Source of the DNA: Bettongia penicillata ogilbyi
Taxonomy: Eukaryota > Chordata > Mammalia > Diprotodontia > Potoroidae
Assembly (NCBI GenBank): GCA_023548195.1
Contig: JAJHZJ010000252.1
Span: forward strand, 4,751,242 to 4,815,241
Direction: 5' to 3'
Length of the DNA stretch: 64,000 nucleotides
Part shown: piece after piece, positions 1 through 11,607 of the stretch
Position numbering within the stretch: position 1 is the first letter of the stretch
Layout of the letters: the number at the start of each line of letters is the position of its first letter
The notes under the pieces: generated by a model
Database searches by the model: none
What the model was told of the DNA's origin: nothing
Seen by the model: only the letters and a program-made list of their open reading frames with translations
Position numbers and translations under genes: made by a program

Positions 1-215
1 TGCAGATCACTGAGCATACATATATGTGCACATATGTATATATGTGTGTATAAAATTTGTGGAGGGTTTGTTGTTAAACATTTACCATCACATCCCTGGT
101 TGTAGGTCTAGGGTCATTTTTGCAACTTGAATTTGCCACTATCCTCTGGGGACCAAAACCTTAAGTATGTTAGTTAGAAGAGTAGCATAGAAGTGCCATT
201 TACATAGTATGTAAA
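1..215. other. Flank, unassigned
   Basis: A short TATG/CATA-rich tract (about 16-55) is followed by unremarkable sequence. No gene is seen. Confidence 0.5.
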
Positions 216-460
216 AGCGGTTTACTGGATAGAGTGCTGGACTTGAAATTAGGAAGACCTGAGTTCAAATTCTGCCTCACATCCTTCCTAGCTATACAAA
301 CCTGGATAAATTGCCTAATCAACTCTCTCTACTTCCTTTGCTAAATAGGGAAACTGAGGGAATTAACCTATCTCAGTGGGTTGTTATAAGGATTAAATGA
401 GATAACCTTAAAGCACTCTGCAAATATTAAAATGCTATATAAATTCTATCTGTATTACTT
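216..460 (+). repeat. MIR/THER-type SINE
   Basis: A tRNA-like head (tggatagagtgctggact...gagttcaaat) is followed by the MIR-type 3' part: gggaaactgaggg, gttgttataaggattaaatgag and gctatataaat. It is diverged and lies in the TSPAN7 downstream flank, antisense to the gene. Confidence 0.75.
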
Positions 461-604
461 TATACAAAAATTGCATATTTTAATTGATTAGAAAAGTTAT
501 GAAATAATGGATTTTCCATAAAACAGCCCTCCTTTGAAATACTGGCTCCCTGATAGATACAAAATTTACAGTTGAGGATAGTTCATACAATTCTTTTTTA
601 TATA

Positions 605-765
605 GTATTGCAGTGGAAAAAGCACTAGCCTTAGGAGGCAGAGGACCAGGATGCATGACTCAGCTATGCTATTTACTACAGGTACATTAAATGTTTAAAC
701 TTTGGTTTCCTTTTCTGTAAACAAAGATATTGCTTGTACTGTACCTACCTCTAGCTGTAAGGACC
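605..765 (+). repeat. MIR-type SINE fragment
   Basis: Degenerate MIR-like order: agtggaaaaagcactagcc head, then a ccttttctgtaaa motif. It is short and old. Confidence 0.5.
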
Positions 766-871
766 AAGGAGAAAGCTTATGAAATTGCTTTGCCAACTAT
801 TAAGTTCTGTAAGTTCTCATGGAGAAATATAGACAATAAACGCATAGATTTTTTTAGAAAGTCACCTCCTT

Positions 872-1017
872 GGGGCAGCTCGGTGGTATTGTGGATTGAG
901 CGTCAAGAGGACCTGAGTTAAAATCCAGCCTTAGACACTTACTAGCTGTGTGACGCTGTGCAAGTCACTTAACCCTGATTGCCTCCAAAAAAAAAAAGAA
1001 AGAAAAAAGAAAAAAGG
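872..1017 (+). repeat. Marsupial tRNA-derived SINE (Mar1/WSINE-like), with A-rich tail
   Basis: The head ggggcagctcggtgg leads to gacctgagtt, acttactagctgtgtgac and caagtcacttaaccctgattgcc, ending in an A-rich tail. It is close to the consensus of the abundant marsupial tRNA SINE, so younger than the MIR copies nearby. No clear target-site duplication was found. Confidence 0.8.
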
Positions 1018-1524
1018 AAGCAACCTTCTTTATTTACTAATTATAGAATGCTCAAAAATAACAAACAATTTCATTTTTCCTCAGGTTGTAAGGATATCAT
1101 TGATCTTCCCTATTCATTTATGTAAGAATTGAGGTCTTGAGTTGGGAAACCAATGAAGTTGATACACTTACCATCACTGAAACGCACTGCCCCTTTAAAC
1201 TAAAATGCTCCTTTTAATCAAGTGCAAAAAAACTCACACTTTTAGCACACTGGTATAAAATCTATCTATGCATAAGGAAAATTGAATAATGTGATCTTTG
1301 TCCATAGACTGAGTTTTATTCACATGATAAGAAATAGGGAAGGAGAGTCTGCAATTCATTCAGCCAAATCCTGTACATTCACTTCACAAGATTTTGAGGC
1401 AGTGATTTAAAATCATTTTGGCAGCTCTATTTCCTCATGCAAAAACATCCACTTCACAATGGTGCCTAAAGTTTTCAGAATGCTCACTGATAAGCCAAAC
1501 CTTCTATATTTAGGTTTCATCTGC

Positions 1525-1576
1525 TGAGAGAGACAGAAAGCGGGGAGAGAGGGAGGGAGGGAGGGAAGGAGGAAGA

Positions 1577-1632
<56 letters not shown>

Positions 1633-1697
1633 AGGGAGGGAGGGAGAGACAGAGAGAGGGAGGAAGAAAGGGAGAGAGGCAGAGAGAGAGAGAATGT
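1525..1697. repeat. GA-rich polypurine tract with (GA)24
   Basis: Positions 1542-1649 are purines without interruption, including about 24 GA units at 1581-1628 flanked by ggga repeats. Such mirror polypurine tracts can form triplex (H-DNA) structures and vary in length. The long pyrimidine frames (Ser/Leu/Pro runs) on the other strand are artefacts of it. Confidence 0.9.
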
Positions 1698-1699
1698 GC

Positions 1700-2369
1700 A
1701 TCTGTGTCTGTGAAGTTGGAGAAGAAAATCAAGCAGTAATAAAGAAAAACAAGGCAAACACCAACAAACCCATAATGGCTCCATTTATTAACACGTATCA
1801 CAAATGCTCACAATATTGATGCATTCTCAGCATGCTAGACAGAGGCATTATTTAAAAATTTCTATTTTTTAAAGGTTTTGAATTTTTTGCTCCTCCTCAT
1901 ATACTCATTTTTAATCAATTTGATGATATCCTTGATGACTGTAACATCAACGCATGAAAAATATAATTATAGAAAGAAAAAAGTCCAAGTACAGCACAAT
2001 CAGGATTAGTTTATAGAATCTTTAGGGAAAAAAAGAGGTGACATTATTGCCTTTACGGTGAGCAACAACACAGATTTGTAACAGTACTACACAGGTTCAA
2101 AGTCAGAGGCAAAAATGCACTAAATGTTCTATGTACATACTAGGCATACAACAGAGCAATAATCAAAGATGCTAAAAATCAAGAAAAGCAATTTCCTTCG
2201 AGTTTGACATTTTCAAAAATTTCCCTCTGAATGTCTTCATGGTCAGTTACTGGTTTTTCTTTCTAGGATCAGGATAGTTTGAGGAAGGGGAGGAAAAGTC
2301 CTTAGTAAAGCAGTAAATAAAACACAACCAAAGACTAAACCAAAAGAAGAGAGATATATTTCATATACT
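1700..2369. other. TSPAN7 downstream flank, unassigned
   Basis: AT-rich sequence without a recognised repeat or frame. It may still be 3' UTR if the AATAAA at 1784-1789 (minus) is used. Confidence 0.4.
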
Positions 2370-2392
2370 TGTTTAGATGAACATGTGCAACA

Positions 2393-2398
2393 TTTATT
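2393..2398 (-). promoter_or_regulatory. Candidate distal poly(A) signal
   Basis: AATAAA on the minus strand about 1.07 kb past the TSPAN7 stop, following non-repetitive sequence. It is a reasonable end for the main 3' UTR, but several other hexamers compete. Confidence 0.3.
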
Positions 2399-2700
2399 AA
2401 CCTTGGTGAAAGGCTAAGGATGCCCTCCAGCCACTACATGCAGAGTCTGATCAACAGTGTTAATGGATGACCTTTAAATTACCATTCAGCTACAGTATGG
2501 CCAGGGGCATACCAATAGCGCCATCTTACGCAGAGCCTTTGAAGATGGAGTACTGTACAGTACTAGATGCAGAACCATTTCGGCTACTCTCTGTGGCACA
2601 ACAGTACTTCACAGAATGGAACGCTAGGCATGGTACGATTTGACAAGTGGAGCTGAGACTTCGTGTCTGTTGGAGTTCGAGTGTACATGGATGCACACAA

Positions 2701-2737
2701 GAGTGTGCGTGCGTGCGTGTGTGTGTGTGTGTGTGTA
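2701..2737. repeat. (TG)n microsatellite
   Basis: gtgcgtgcgtgcgtgtgtgtg run inside the probable TSPAN7 3' UTR; on the mRNA strand it reads (CA)n. Confidence 0.85.
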
Positions 2738-2924
2738 GTATGCTGTAACATTCCTTAAAATTCTTCCTAGATTGTTGCAGCTCCCAATTTGGAAACAGGT
2801 TTCTTCTTTCCCCAACATCCCTGAAAGACTAAGGAAGAAAATTAACTGATTATCAGGCTGGTAATCAATAACATAGACTTGCGGGTTTGGTTTTTTAAGC
2901 AGCGTATATCACTTTCATATCTGT

Positions 2925-3165
2925 ATCTCCAGTACCGAGCCCTCACAGGTCTCTCTCCTGGTTCCTTCTTCTTGACAGATGCCTTTCCTGACCCCTCTCC
3001 ATCCCTTCTGGGTCCCCATTGTGCATGGTCTTCTCTCTCTTCTCTCCTCTTGTAGGATGTAAACTCCCTGAAGGGACCATCTTGCCCACATGTACTTGTC
3101 TGTTGGTATCCTAGTACTTAGCCCAGTGCCAGACATACAGAAAGTGCTCAATAAAAGCTTGATCT
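2925..3165 (+). repeat. L2-class LINE 3' end, antisense in TSPAN7 3' UTR
   Basis: Plus-strand motifs typical of L2 3' ends occur in order: tgtaaactccctgaaggg, cttagcccagtgccagaca and gtgctcaataaaagcttga. The copy is opposite to TSPAN7. Confidence 0.7.
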
Positions 3166-3462
3166 ATCAGTACAGGGTCTGACACACAGTAGGCCATTTA
3201 AGAAATACCGGTTTATTTAAACAACATGGATCCAGTAAAAGAAAACACTTTTAAAAGCATAAAGCATACTCTTCTCTACCATCAGAATTTGATGGCATCC
3301 CAGAAGGCTCTTCCCTGTTAAGGTCCCTCCAGCTGCCAAACCTTAGCAACACATTATTTGCCCACTAACTGAGTTTTCTATGACTTATACATATGCGTAG
3401 ACAAGTATGCATACATATAAATATGACCAAAAGTACATATAAACGTAAATAAAACTTGCCTT

Positions 3463-3468
3463 TTTATT
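3463..3468 (-). promoter_or_regulatory. TSPAN7: AATAAA hexamer overlapping the TSPAN7 stop codon
   Basis: On the minus strand the stop reads TAATAAAAAGG, so a canonical poly(A) hexamer starts inside the stop codon. A T-rich and GT-containing stretch follows within 60 bases. If used it would give an mRNA almost without a 3' UTR; use is unproven. Confidence 0.4.
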
Positions 3469-3535
3469 ACACCATCTCATATTGATTGGCAGTGATAAAC
3501 CGAGACAGACAGCAGGCCAGCAGCATGCCAATCAA
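3467..3535 (-). CDS. TSPAN7: TSPAN7 exon 7, C-terminus and stop
   Basis: Twenty-two codons start LIGMLLACCL after an acceptor ending aaTAG and end with the cytoplasmic tail SRFITANQYEMV and a TAA stop at 3467-3469. The exon finishes transmembrane segment 4, has the juxtamembrane CC pair that is usually palmitoylated in tetraspanins, and ends in the PDZ-ligand-like YEMV known to bind PICK1 in the mammalian protein. The stop is immediately followed by AAAAA, so AATAAA overlaps the stop codon. Confidence 0.97.
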   Translation of the reverse strand: MIGMLLACCLSRFITANQYEMV

Positions 3536-4959
3536 CTATTTCAGGAAAGAGAAAAGCAGAAGAGAATCAAGGTCCTCACACGCTCCTTCCATGTCCCTGC
3601 ACAGACTTGGGCCACTGGGGACAACTGGGACTTAATTTTGTATGCTCCTTTCTCTGGCTTGGTTTTCCAAAAACGATCAGGCCCAACAGGGGGAAATGAT
3701 ATTAAACACCTTGAGTTCAGGGTTGTTGGTCCCAAAATGTGGGGGAAACCAGAGCATCAGGAATTTGGGTTTAGGGTTTGGCTTCTAGCTTAGCTCTCAA
3801 CAGAAATTTTAAAAGACTATAATCATCAACTATAATACTGACTCCTAGAATACTGAAACATGTTAATAAATTAAAAAATAGAACAATCTGCTCACAGACT
3901 AATGCTGCTTCAACAAAAGAAAATAGGTACTTTTCTTTAATTCAAGTTAAGGCATAGATGGTTCAGATAAAGGAGTGGTGACACCAAGAAATATTGGGCA
4001 AATCTTGGTTTGTGATCTTTGGAGAAGCAAAATTCTTACTGTGACAGTCCACTTTTATATTTTAGTGTTAGAGCCTACTCCTTTTTTCATCCAAGCAAAC
4101 ACCTACTCTGTGAACAATTTAGCCACGTTTACTATTTTATTTGGTAAGCTTAATGACGGTTCTTGGCTTCAGCTGCCTCTCATGACAACTGTAAAACTGG
4201 CCAGTGTAGTGTAATTCAGAGAGAGAACATGGTGTACAGTGCTTCTCATAGCCATCCTCGTGCCACTCCCTTCTTTTAGTGATGAACAGGCATCAGGCAG
4301 TCAAGATGGCCTTGAGGAGAGGGATCAAACAGAAAAGGAGTCTTGGAGACTGCACACTGACTGAGAAAACCATAAATACATTATCTAGGTTGTATTATTC
4401 AATATTTTGTTAACTATTTCCGAATTACATTTTATGGGGGGCAGTACTTGGCAGAGGGACTTTGTCATCTTTGACCTTAGGGACAAGGCTTAATGATACA
4501 GGACCAGTGTGGCTGCTGCACATAAACAAGCTTTAATCTTAGGGAGATGGGCATGGGAGGTGAGAGGAAAGGAACGGGAAGAAGAAATTACTGGGTTTCT
4601 AGGAGAGCTGAGCCTTACAGTAAGTTCCTTATTCTTCAGGGGTCATAATCAAATTTCAGAGCATTCACAGAATCAGACCTCCAAGGTCACTGTACCTTTT
4701 TATACCATCTCCAATAAATGTATGGTTACTGTGCTGTTACAAATAAAAGGACAAGAAGAAGGCCAATGACAGAGCTAACTGGTAGAGACTAAAGAAATCT
4801 GGCAAAGAAAGTGGAAGAACAAACCCTAGATGTTCTAAAGAACAGATGAATTAGTAGCCTGGGTAATAAAAATAGGAGGTTGGAGGAAAGAAATTTTATG
4901 GGAAAATATAGGAAAAGAATGGTATTATAAAGTAATGAAAAGCAATCTATCCCCCTTGA

Positions 4960-4990
<31 letters not shown>

Positions 4991-7900
4991 CGTATACGCA
5001 TATATATATATATATATATATGTATATGTGGATACACACATCCTTCCCTTCTTAGCTTTCATATATTTTGCCTTAATCTCTTAGCTCCATATGTCTTATC
5101 CAAAACAGTTTCCTATTAATGAATCCTGCCATCCTGTCCTCTTAATTGGAACCTGATTCTACAAGGATGCTCTCTTTAATGATAGAGACCAATGCCCCAT
5201 TGCGGTACGTGAGCTGGGGCAGAGCTGATGAGAGTAGGAGACAGGAAAGATCTGATCTCACCATTTTGTTTAAGGAGTTCAAGATTCCAGCTAGACTGCA
5301 AAAGTCTGGAAAGAAACCCCAGAGAAACTGGGAAAAGGCGACATGACAGCTCCTCTCACCGTGACTCCCTGTTATATTGGCTTTTCCCTCTACAGTGACC
5401 TGAGGAGAGGGTGGCATCATGGATCTTCTGAAGCCCTGAAGAGATCGAGGAGACCTGATTTCTCCTCTCTCCTGCCCTTACCCACTTTGCCCCACCTCTC
5501 CTGCAAGAATGGCACACAGATCTCCACTACTGAAGGGACAGTCCCAGATCAATGAGCTTTGGAAGCTCGGTTACAAACTTATTCTCCAAAAACCTATTTG
5601 CGTCTTAATAATTCCCACTCTTGGAATTACTGCTGCAAGATATACATCTTCCAAAATATCTTCCCTTTATAAAATGTCACTCCCCTCTTATGACCTAAGT
5701 TTTCTCCTGCTGCTGAATTTCAACAGGTTATAGTTACTTAAATTCTTAAGAAAAGTTCAAAGATTTTTTGTATTTAACTTAAAATACTCCATTTTTTTCT
5801 TCCTCAGATCTATTCTTTCACATATTTGCTTTCCTCTTTATCACTGCATATGTGTTTGCATACCCATAATACAATCTTTTACTATGTTCTGTAGTTCTTA
5901 GACATTTAGCATGAAAAATATTCTAGCACAAGACTCCTCAGCTGCAATTTAGAGACAACAGATCAAGAAAACACTTCAGAACACTATGTTAAATATTGTT
6001 TGTACGCAAATCCATGGCCTTCAGGGAAACACCATTCTGCAGTTTCGTAGTAAAGCAGGAGACATCCAGCTCTTAAGTGTTGGACATAGTAACTTTTATC
6101 ATTGAAACAACTACAAAATAGGCAGAAAAATGCTGTTCACTTGAAATTCATTTCTGCTTCTCATTTCTGGAGCATAAACACATTCTCATCTGCCTGGAGG
6201 AAAAAGATTTTTTTATTTTATATCTGTCAGTAAAAAGAATTTTGTTTTTCCAAAAATTGTGTTAAATTGAAGCATATTCAAGTCACATGAAAATATGTGT
6301 GGGCTTGCCTTCACACTGAATTTTATTTTAGACAACAAAAGCCGAGATCCAGTATTTTGAAGGTCTTAGAAGGGATTTATCTCTAGCTAATCATTCTATA
6401 CTGGAAGTTTATATGGTAAAAAGAAGCCTGGGCTTATTGGTTAGGAGACCTAGGTTCAAATCTCAGCTCCCAAGCATATTCTTAGCACTTATTAGCCTGC
6501 AATGGTGAACAAGTCAATTACCAACCTCGATTCTCACTTTCCTCCTCTGTAAAATGGAGATAACATTTTCATTACTTATCAAACAATGCTGTTAAGAATG
6601 AGCCATGTAAACTTTAAAGTATCACACACAAATGTGAATTTTTCTTATTATTCCTACTGCTGGAGACATTTGATTTACATCAAATCAGTATTTTCTCCCT
6701 AGTTGAGAAATAATTATATTCCAAATTTCCTTACCTATCAAACGAGGCTAAAGGCAGGAAATGCTGTCCAAGGTATTTTGTTATAAAAAATTAAAACCAA
6801 ATATTTTATCTTCATAAAAGTAAAGTCATGTTCTACACACAAAGGCAGGCTGCATCTGTCCTTTCATTTAGCCTGGGTCAATAAACAATGCATGACTGCC
6901 AGACTTGATTAACCTGAACACGGCAAATTCCATCCATCTTTATTCAGATTAAACAAATACCAGATTAATTAGCATACATAGAATGTATTTCTATTTTACA
7001 GCTGGGAGATGGCCCCTGTGACTATCTGTACATCACCTTTCTTCTTATTTTAGAACCATGGAGCTTAAGTCTACCATAAAACCAAAAGGAATCTTTTCTA
7101 AAAATTCTCATTGATGTGCTATTACCAAGATTTCAAGACTAGAAAGCAAGAGAAATACAGAAGAGAAGGAGCTTATTCACCTCAGGCTGCTGGTCACCTG
7201 GACTTCATGGGGCCACTGACTTGAACAATTTAGTCACCCAGAGAGATACGTACCACTACTTATATTTGGTTAAACAGGGCTTAGTCATCACTCCCAATCT
7301 AATGCCTAACCAAACAAAACTTTAATACCACCTGCCTTGTCAATGTTTTATTCTTCTTTCTTCTTATCAGGAATTCCTCTGGGGAACTATGCATCTGTAA
7401 GATTTTATTTTTAAAGCAGGGAAATGGAAAAGGAAAGGTCTTTTCTACAGCAAAGGCTGTGTGTTGACCCCCTACCTAGGAACAAGCTCTAGGTCCATCT
7501 CTAGCACCAACAGCAATGCTGTTTGGAACCACTGAGTAGCAATCGTGCTGTGGATGTCAGCATGGGAGAAATGAAAATTGCTGGCAACCAATCACAACAG
7601 ATAGGGTGAAGAAGGCATATTGGCATGAGGGCCTTGGACCAGAGGGAGACGAAGAAAGACCCTCAGATGGCAAACAAAGCCTCTCATTTCCCCCGGTTAA
7701 TGATTTTATTCTCCAGGGTTTCCAGAGCATAATGGGGCAGGTAAGTAAAGCCGCAACGTTAAACTGAGCTAATGAGGCGAGTGACAAGCACTCGCTCAAA
7801 TTCTCTGAAACTACTTTGAAGTTGGAAAGATTATACATTAATGACTCAACGGAGAACTTCATTTGGGTTTCTGGGAAAACTCCTAACAATTTAAGCCACG

Positions 7901-10900
7901 TTGGAAGCGAATAAATGCTGCTTGGGAAACTTCCTTGGCTCAGCCAAGGATGATGGGAAGTAATTCCAAACTTTTTGGATTATTATTAGAAAGAAATGAT
8001 GAAATAACGTCAAATGGGAGCTAAAAAAGCAGTATCTCTCTCTGGCTGTACATGTGCCCGGTAGGGCAAGGTGCTCCTAGGGAGAAGGAGTTACTGCTCT
8101 CCAAGGGAGCCACAAAAGATGCCCGTAGCCTCTGCCAGGGTCACCCAGAGGACAGGGGAGAGCTGGAAGAAGGAAGGCACAGAGGGAGAGGAAGCCAAGG
8201 GGGGAAATGTATGTCCTCAAAGGAACATGCCTTTGTCCTGTACCTCTTAACCGCACACAGACACCTGAGGTATCTTGTCATCAAATACAACTGGCTGATG
8301 CATTTTTTTTAAACACCAGGGAGAAAGTGAGAGAACCTGGTGGTCTTCTCAAGTTTGAATCCAGGCAAGTGGGTTGTGAACTTAGGTAGGACCAAGGGTG
8401 GGGCAATCACCCTAGGCCCTGAAGTTTTAGTTAAATGCCATGTCCTCTTGAGGGAACCACAGGACAGATCACAAAATCTAAGAGAAAACCTAGGACTCTC
8501 AGTCCTTACAGACCCAGGCCATCTGGTTTTCCATATTGAGGCAGTCTCATATAGAAGAAAAAGGCCTAGATCTGGTGTCAGAAGACCTGGGTTCACATCC
8601 TGACTCTGATGCTTAAAGGTGGTATAGCTCTAGGCAAACTCAGTTTCTTCATCAATAAAATGGGGCTAACAATACCAATCTTGTTCCCCTTACAAGGCCA
8701 CTCTGAGGTTCAGACAAAATAATATTATTTTACAAAACCTTAAATGCTTTATAAAGGTCATTATTTTCTACCTCCTGGGGACGTTGTGAGGAGGGTATTT
8801 TGTATACCTTACAATTCTATGAAAGTAACAAGCTATGTATCATCACTGCTGTGACATTCCCACCACAAGGTACATGAGAATGCTTAGGGGTGCTAGGCTG
8901 ACCTGTGGCTTGACTTCCTTCAAATTAAAGTTGTATCTTTATGGGAATAACTCAGCCAGGAAGGAGAAATGCTAGGAAACAGTTACCACTAAAACTCAAT
9001 ACTGTAAGTTACCAGCGTTCAGAAGGGCAGTCTGTTAAATAGAGAAAAACAGATTCCTTTCTTCAGGAAAGTGAAGAAGATGGAATTTGGTCACAAAAGC
9101 TGTCCCAGCACCACTAGGTGCTAAAAGATGCTCACATGACATCCAGAAGGAGATTTCAAGGGTTCCAAGGATGAGTGTAAACCAAAGGTTTTCCCACAGC
9201 ATCACAACCACCCTCCCAAAAGACTACACCTGGATTCAGTTTTTCCTGTATTTAACACTTAGGAAATCATAATATTTTCCTAGAACAGGTACCATAGGGG
9301 TGACCCAGGTAGACAGGGACAATACGGTGGGAGAAGAGAAGAGATCAGGGAAGAGGACAGCTACATTTTCACCTTCCTTCATTGCCCCTCATCCCTATAC
9401 AGGGATCTTTAACCCCACTGCCCACTAAGACTTGAGGGGGAGTTCCTGTGATTGAGCAGGAAGGGCTAGAATCAAGACACCCTTGATCAAGAGACTCAAC
9501 TATGACACCCATTAGCTGTGTGACCCTGGGCAAGTCATGTGGCTTCTTTGAGACTTATTTTCCTCCTCTGGAGATGGGGGTGGGAGGAGGTTATAAGATG
9601 TTCTGCCTCATAGACTTGTGAGGAAAATGCTTTATAAACCTTAAAACTATTCATATCATCCTGCTGGCAAGAAAGCCAAAGTTTTTGATGAATATTTTTT
9701 AAGTTCCTCTTGAGGCTCCAGGCCTAAGTTACTTTGACATATGTGACCAAAGTTCACAAATTCAAGGTAATGGATCATTTCTGTTTGGCTAAGGGGGAAC
9801 CTATGTCATCACAGTCTTTGCAGCCCCATCATCCATGCAGGCAGGGGCCTTCTAACTGTAGGACTCCTTGGAGGTTCTGACCTCTTCTTCTCTCTCTATA
9901 CTCTCAGCTATTACCTTTATGTAAATAACTCCCAGATCTATATATCCACCCAGCTGTTCCTCCAAGTTCTAGTCCTGTCCCATAAGCATCTCAAACTCAA
10001 CATTCCCCCAACTGAACTCAGTACCCTCTCCCTCCCCTACCAACCCTTCCCTCTTCCCAAGTTCCCTAGTTTTGTCAAAGGCATTACTCTCTCCTCACTT
10101 TATGCTAAAGGGAAATATCCAGAATGTTGACACATGTTGCCTAAATTTCTTTTCCAATCATTATCCTCTCCTAGGTGCCAGCTGACTTTTAAGCAAATAT
10201 ATTTCTTCATATGGGTATGGAAGGGAAGAAGGTATGTGGTGGTAAACAGATTTCAGTGACTTAGCTGACAACTGTAAGTTTAGTATGTACAACACGACAG
10301 CCTCAAAAGATAATGTGACCTTGGTTTACATTAAAGGAAGCACTGTGTCCAAAATAAGGGAAGTAATGGTTTTGATGAGGTGCTTGGGTGCATAGACTTG
10401 GGCCCCAATTCTAAAATCACATTTCTCTTTAAAAATCACATTTCTCCCTAGCTTCAAAACACTATCCCAGGCAATTTCTCCCCAGCCCAAGGACACAGCC
10501 TGCCCTAGCAACAGCCATTATCTCCTTTCTTGCTATGGTAGCCAGCTGCACCTATAGAGTTCATTGGTTTGAACCAGCTGGCTGAATGGGATGGGCACTA
10601 GGTCATAATGCTAAGTCTCACTGACAAATCACGTGTATCCTAGACTTAGCCACACCTATATGCCCTTACATTTATGTTGTCTAATAAGACATCGATGGGA
10701 GCAACCTAATATTTCTGAGCTAGCCCTGACCATTGGTTGACTTAGTGATGTTTCAGGACTAAAAACACACCTCCAGGTAGCCCCACTCCGCGTAGGCTAT
10801 TTCCTGAGGAATTTTGGGTAAAATACCTGCACAGGAGATACCCAAAGTGCATGTTCCTTTAAGAACTGACCACACCTTAACCATTCCCTAATTCCACCCC

Positions 10901-11559
10901 AAATCACCTTGTTAGCATATTTGGCACAAGTGACACAATAGAATATCCTATATAAACTTTCCCTGTAGCCCTCCAAGGTTGCAGTTTCCCTGAGAACTCT
11001 TGCCCACTGAAAAGAGTAATAAATCTTTACCTTGACCTCAACAATGCTTGAGTCCGTGAATTCTTTCCCAGACAACCTGCCCCTGTTGCCCCCCTTCCAG
11101 CCCTCATCAGTGTTACTTGATTGCCTGGTTAGAACACATATGCAGAGCTAGGTTCGTGGTACTACATTTTAGGAAGCACATGGCTGGTGTGTATTTGTAG
11201 AATGGTTAGAGAAAGGGAAGAAAGACTGAAGAAACTAGAGATGTTCAGCTTAAAAAAGGGATAGTTGGGGAGAGAAAGGATTTATTTAGTAGGTTGACAT
11301 AAAGAAATGGGATATTTCCACTTAGCCCTTGAAGGTGGAAATACAATGTTCCCATTATATAAAGGGAGGAAGACTTCAGTTTCATATGAGGAAGAATTTC
11401 CTAACAATCTGAACAATTAAAAAATGGAACAAGAATAATATACAATGATATAAAATTATAATAAGCACAATTCGTATACATGTGTATATATCATATATTA
11501 ACATATTATATAATGTGCGCATATAAAACATACATATGTATATATGTATGTACACATGT

Positions 11560-11607
<48 letters not shown>

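Larger units (their letters stand above)
2370..3466 (-). other. TSPAN7: Probable TSPAN7 3' untranslated region
   Basis: The sequence past the TSPAN7 stop has no coding signal. It holds an antisense L2 end (2925-3165), a (TG)n tract and a non-repetitive stretch (about 2440-2640) that looks like ordinary UTR. The end is guessed from an AATAAA at 2393-2398; other AATAAA copies lie at 3463-3468, 3212-3217, 1784-1789 and 1315-1320 on the minus strand. The true end cannot be fixed from the sequence. Confidence 0.35.

Noticed and set aside
1413..1801. Long minus-strand frames rich in Ser, Leu and Pro
   Set aside because: They are pure translation of the GA/CT tract and have no exon context.
8052..8603. 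Several overlapping short frames on both strands
   Set aside because: They partly overlap a MIR, have no domain, and lie within intron 6.
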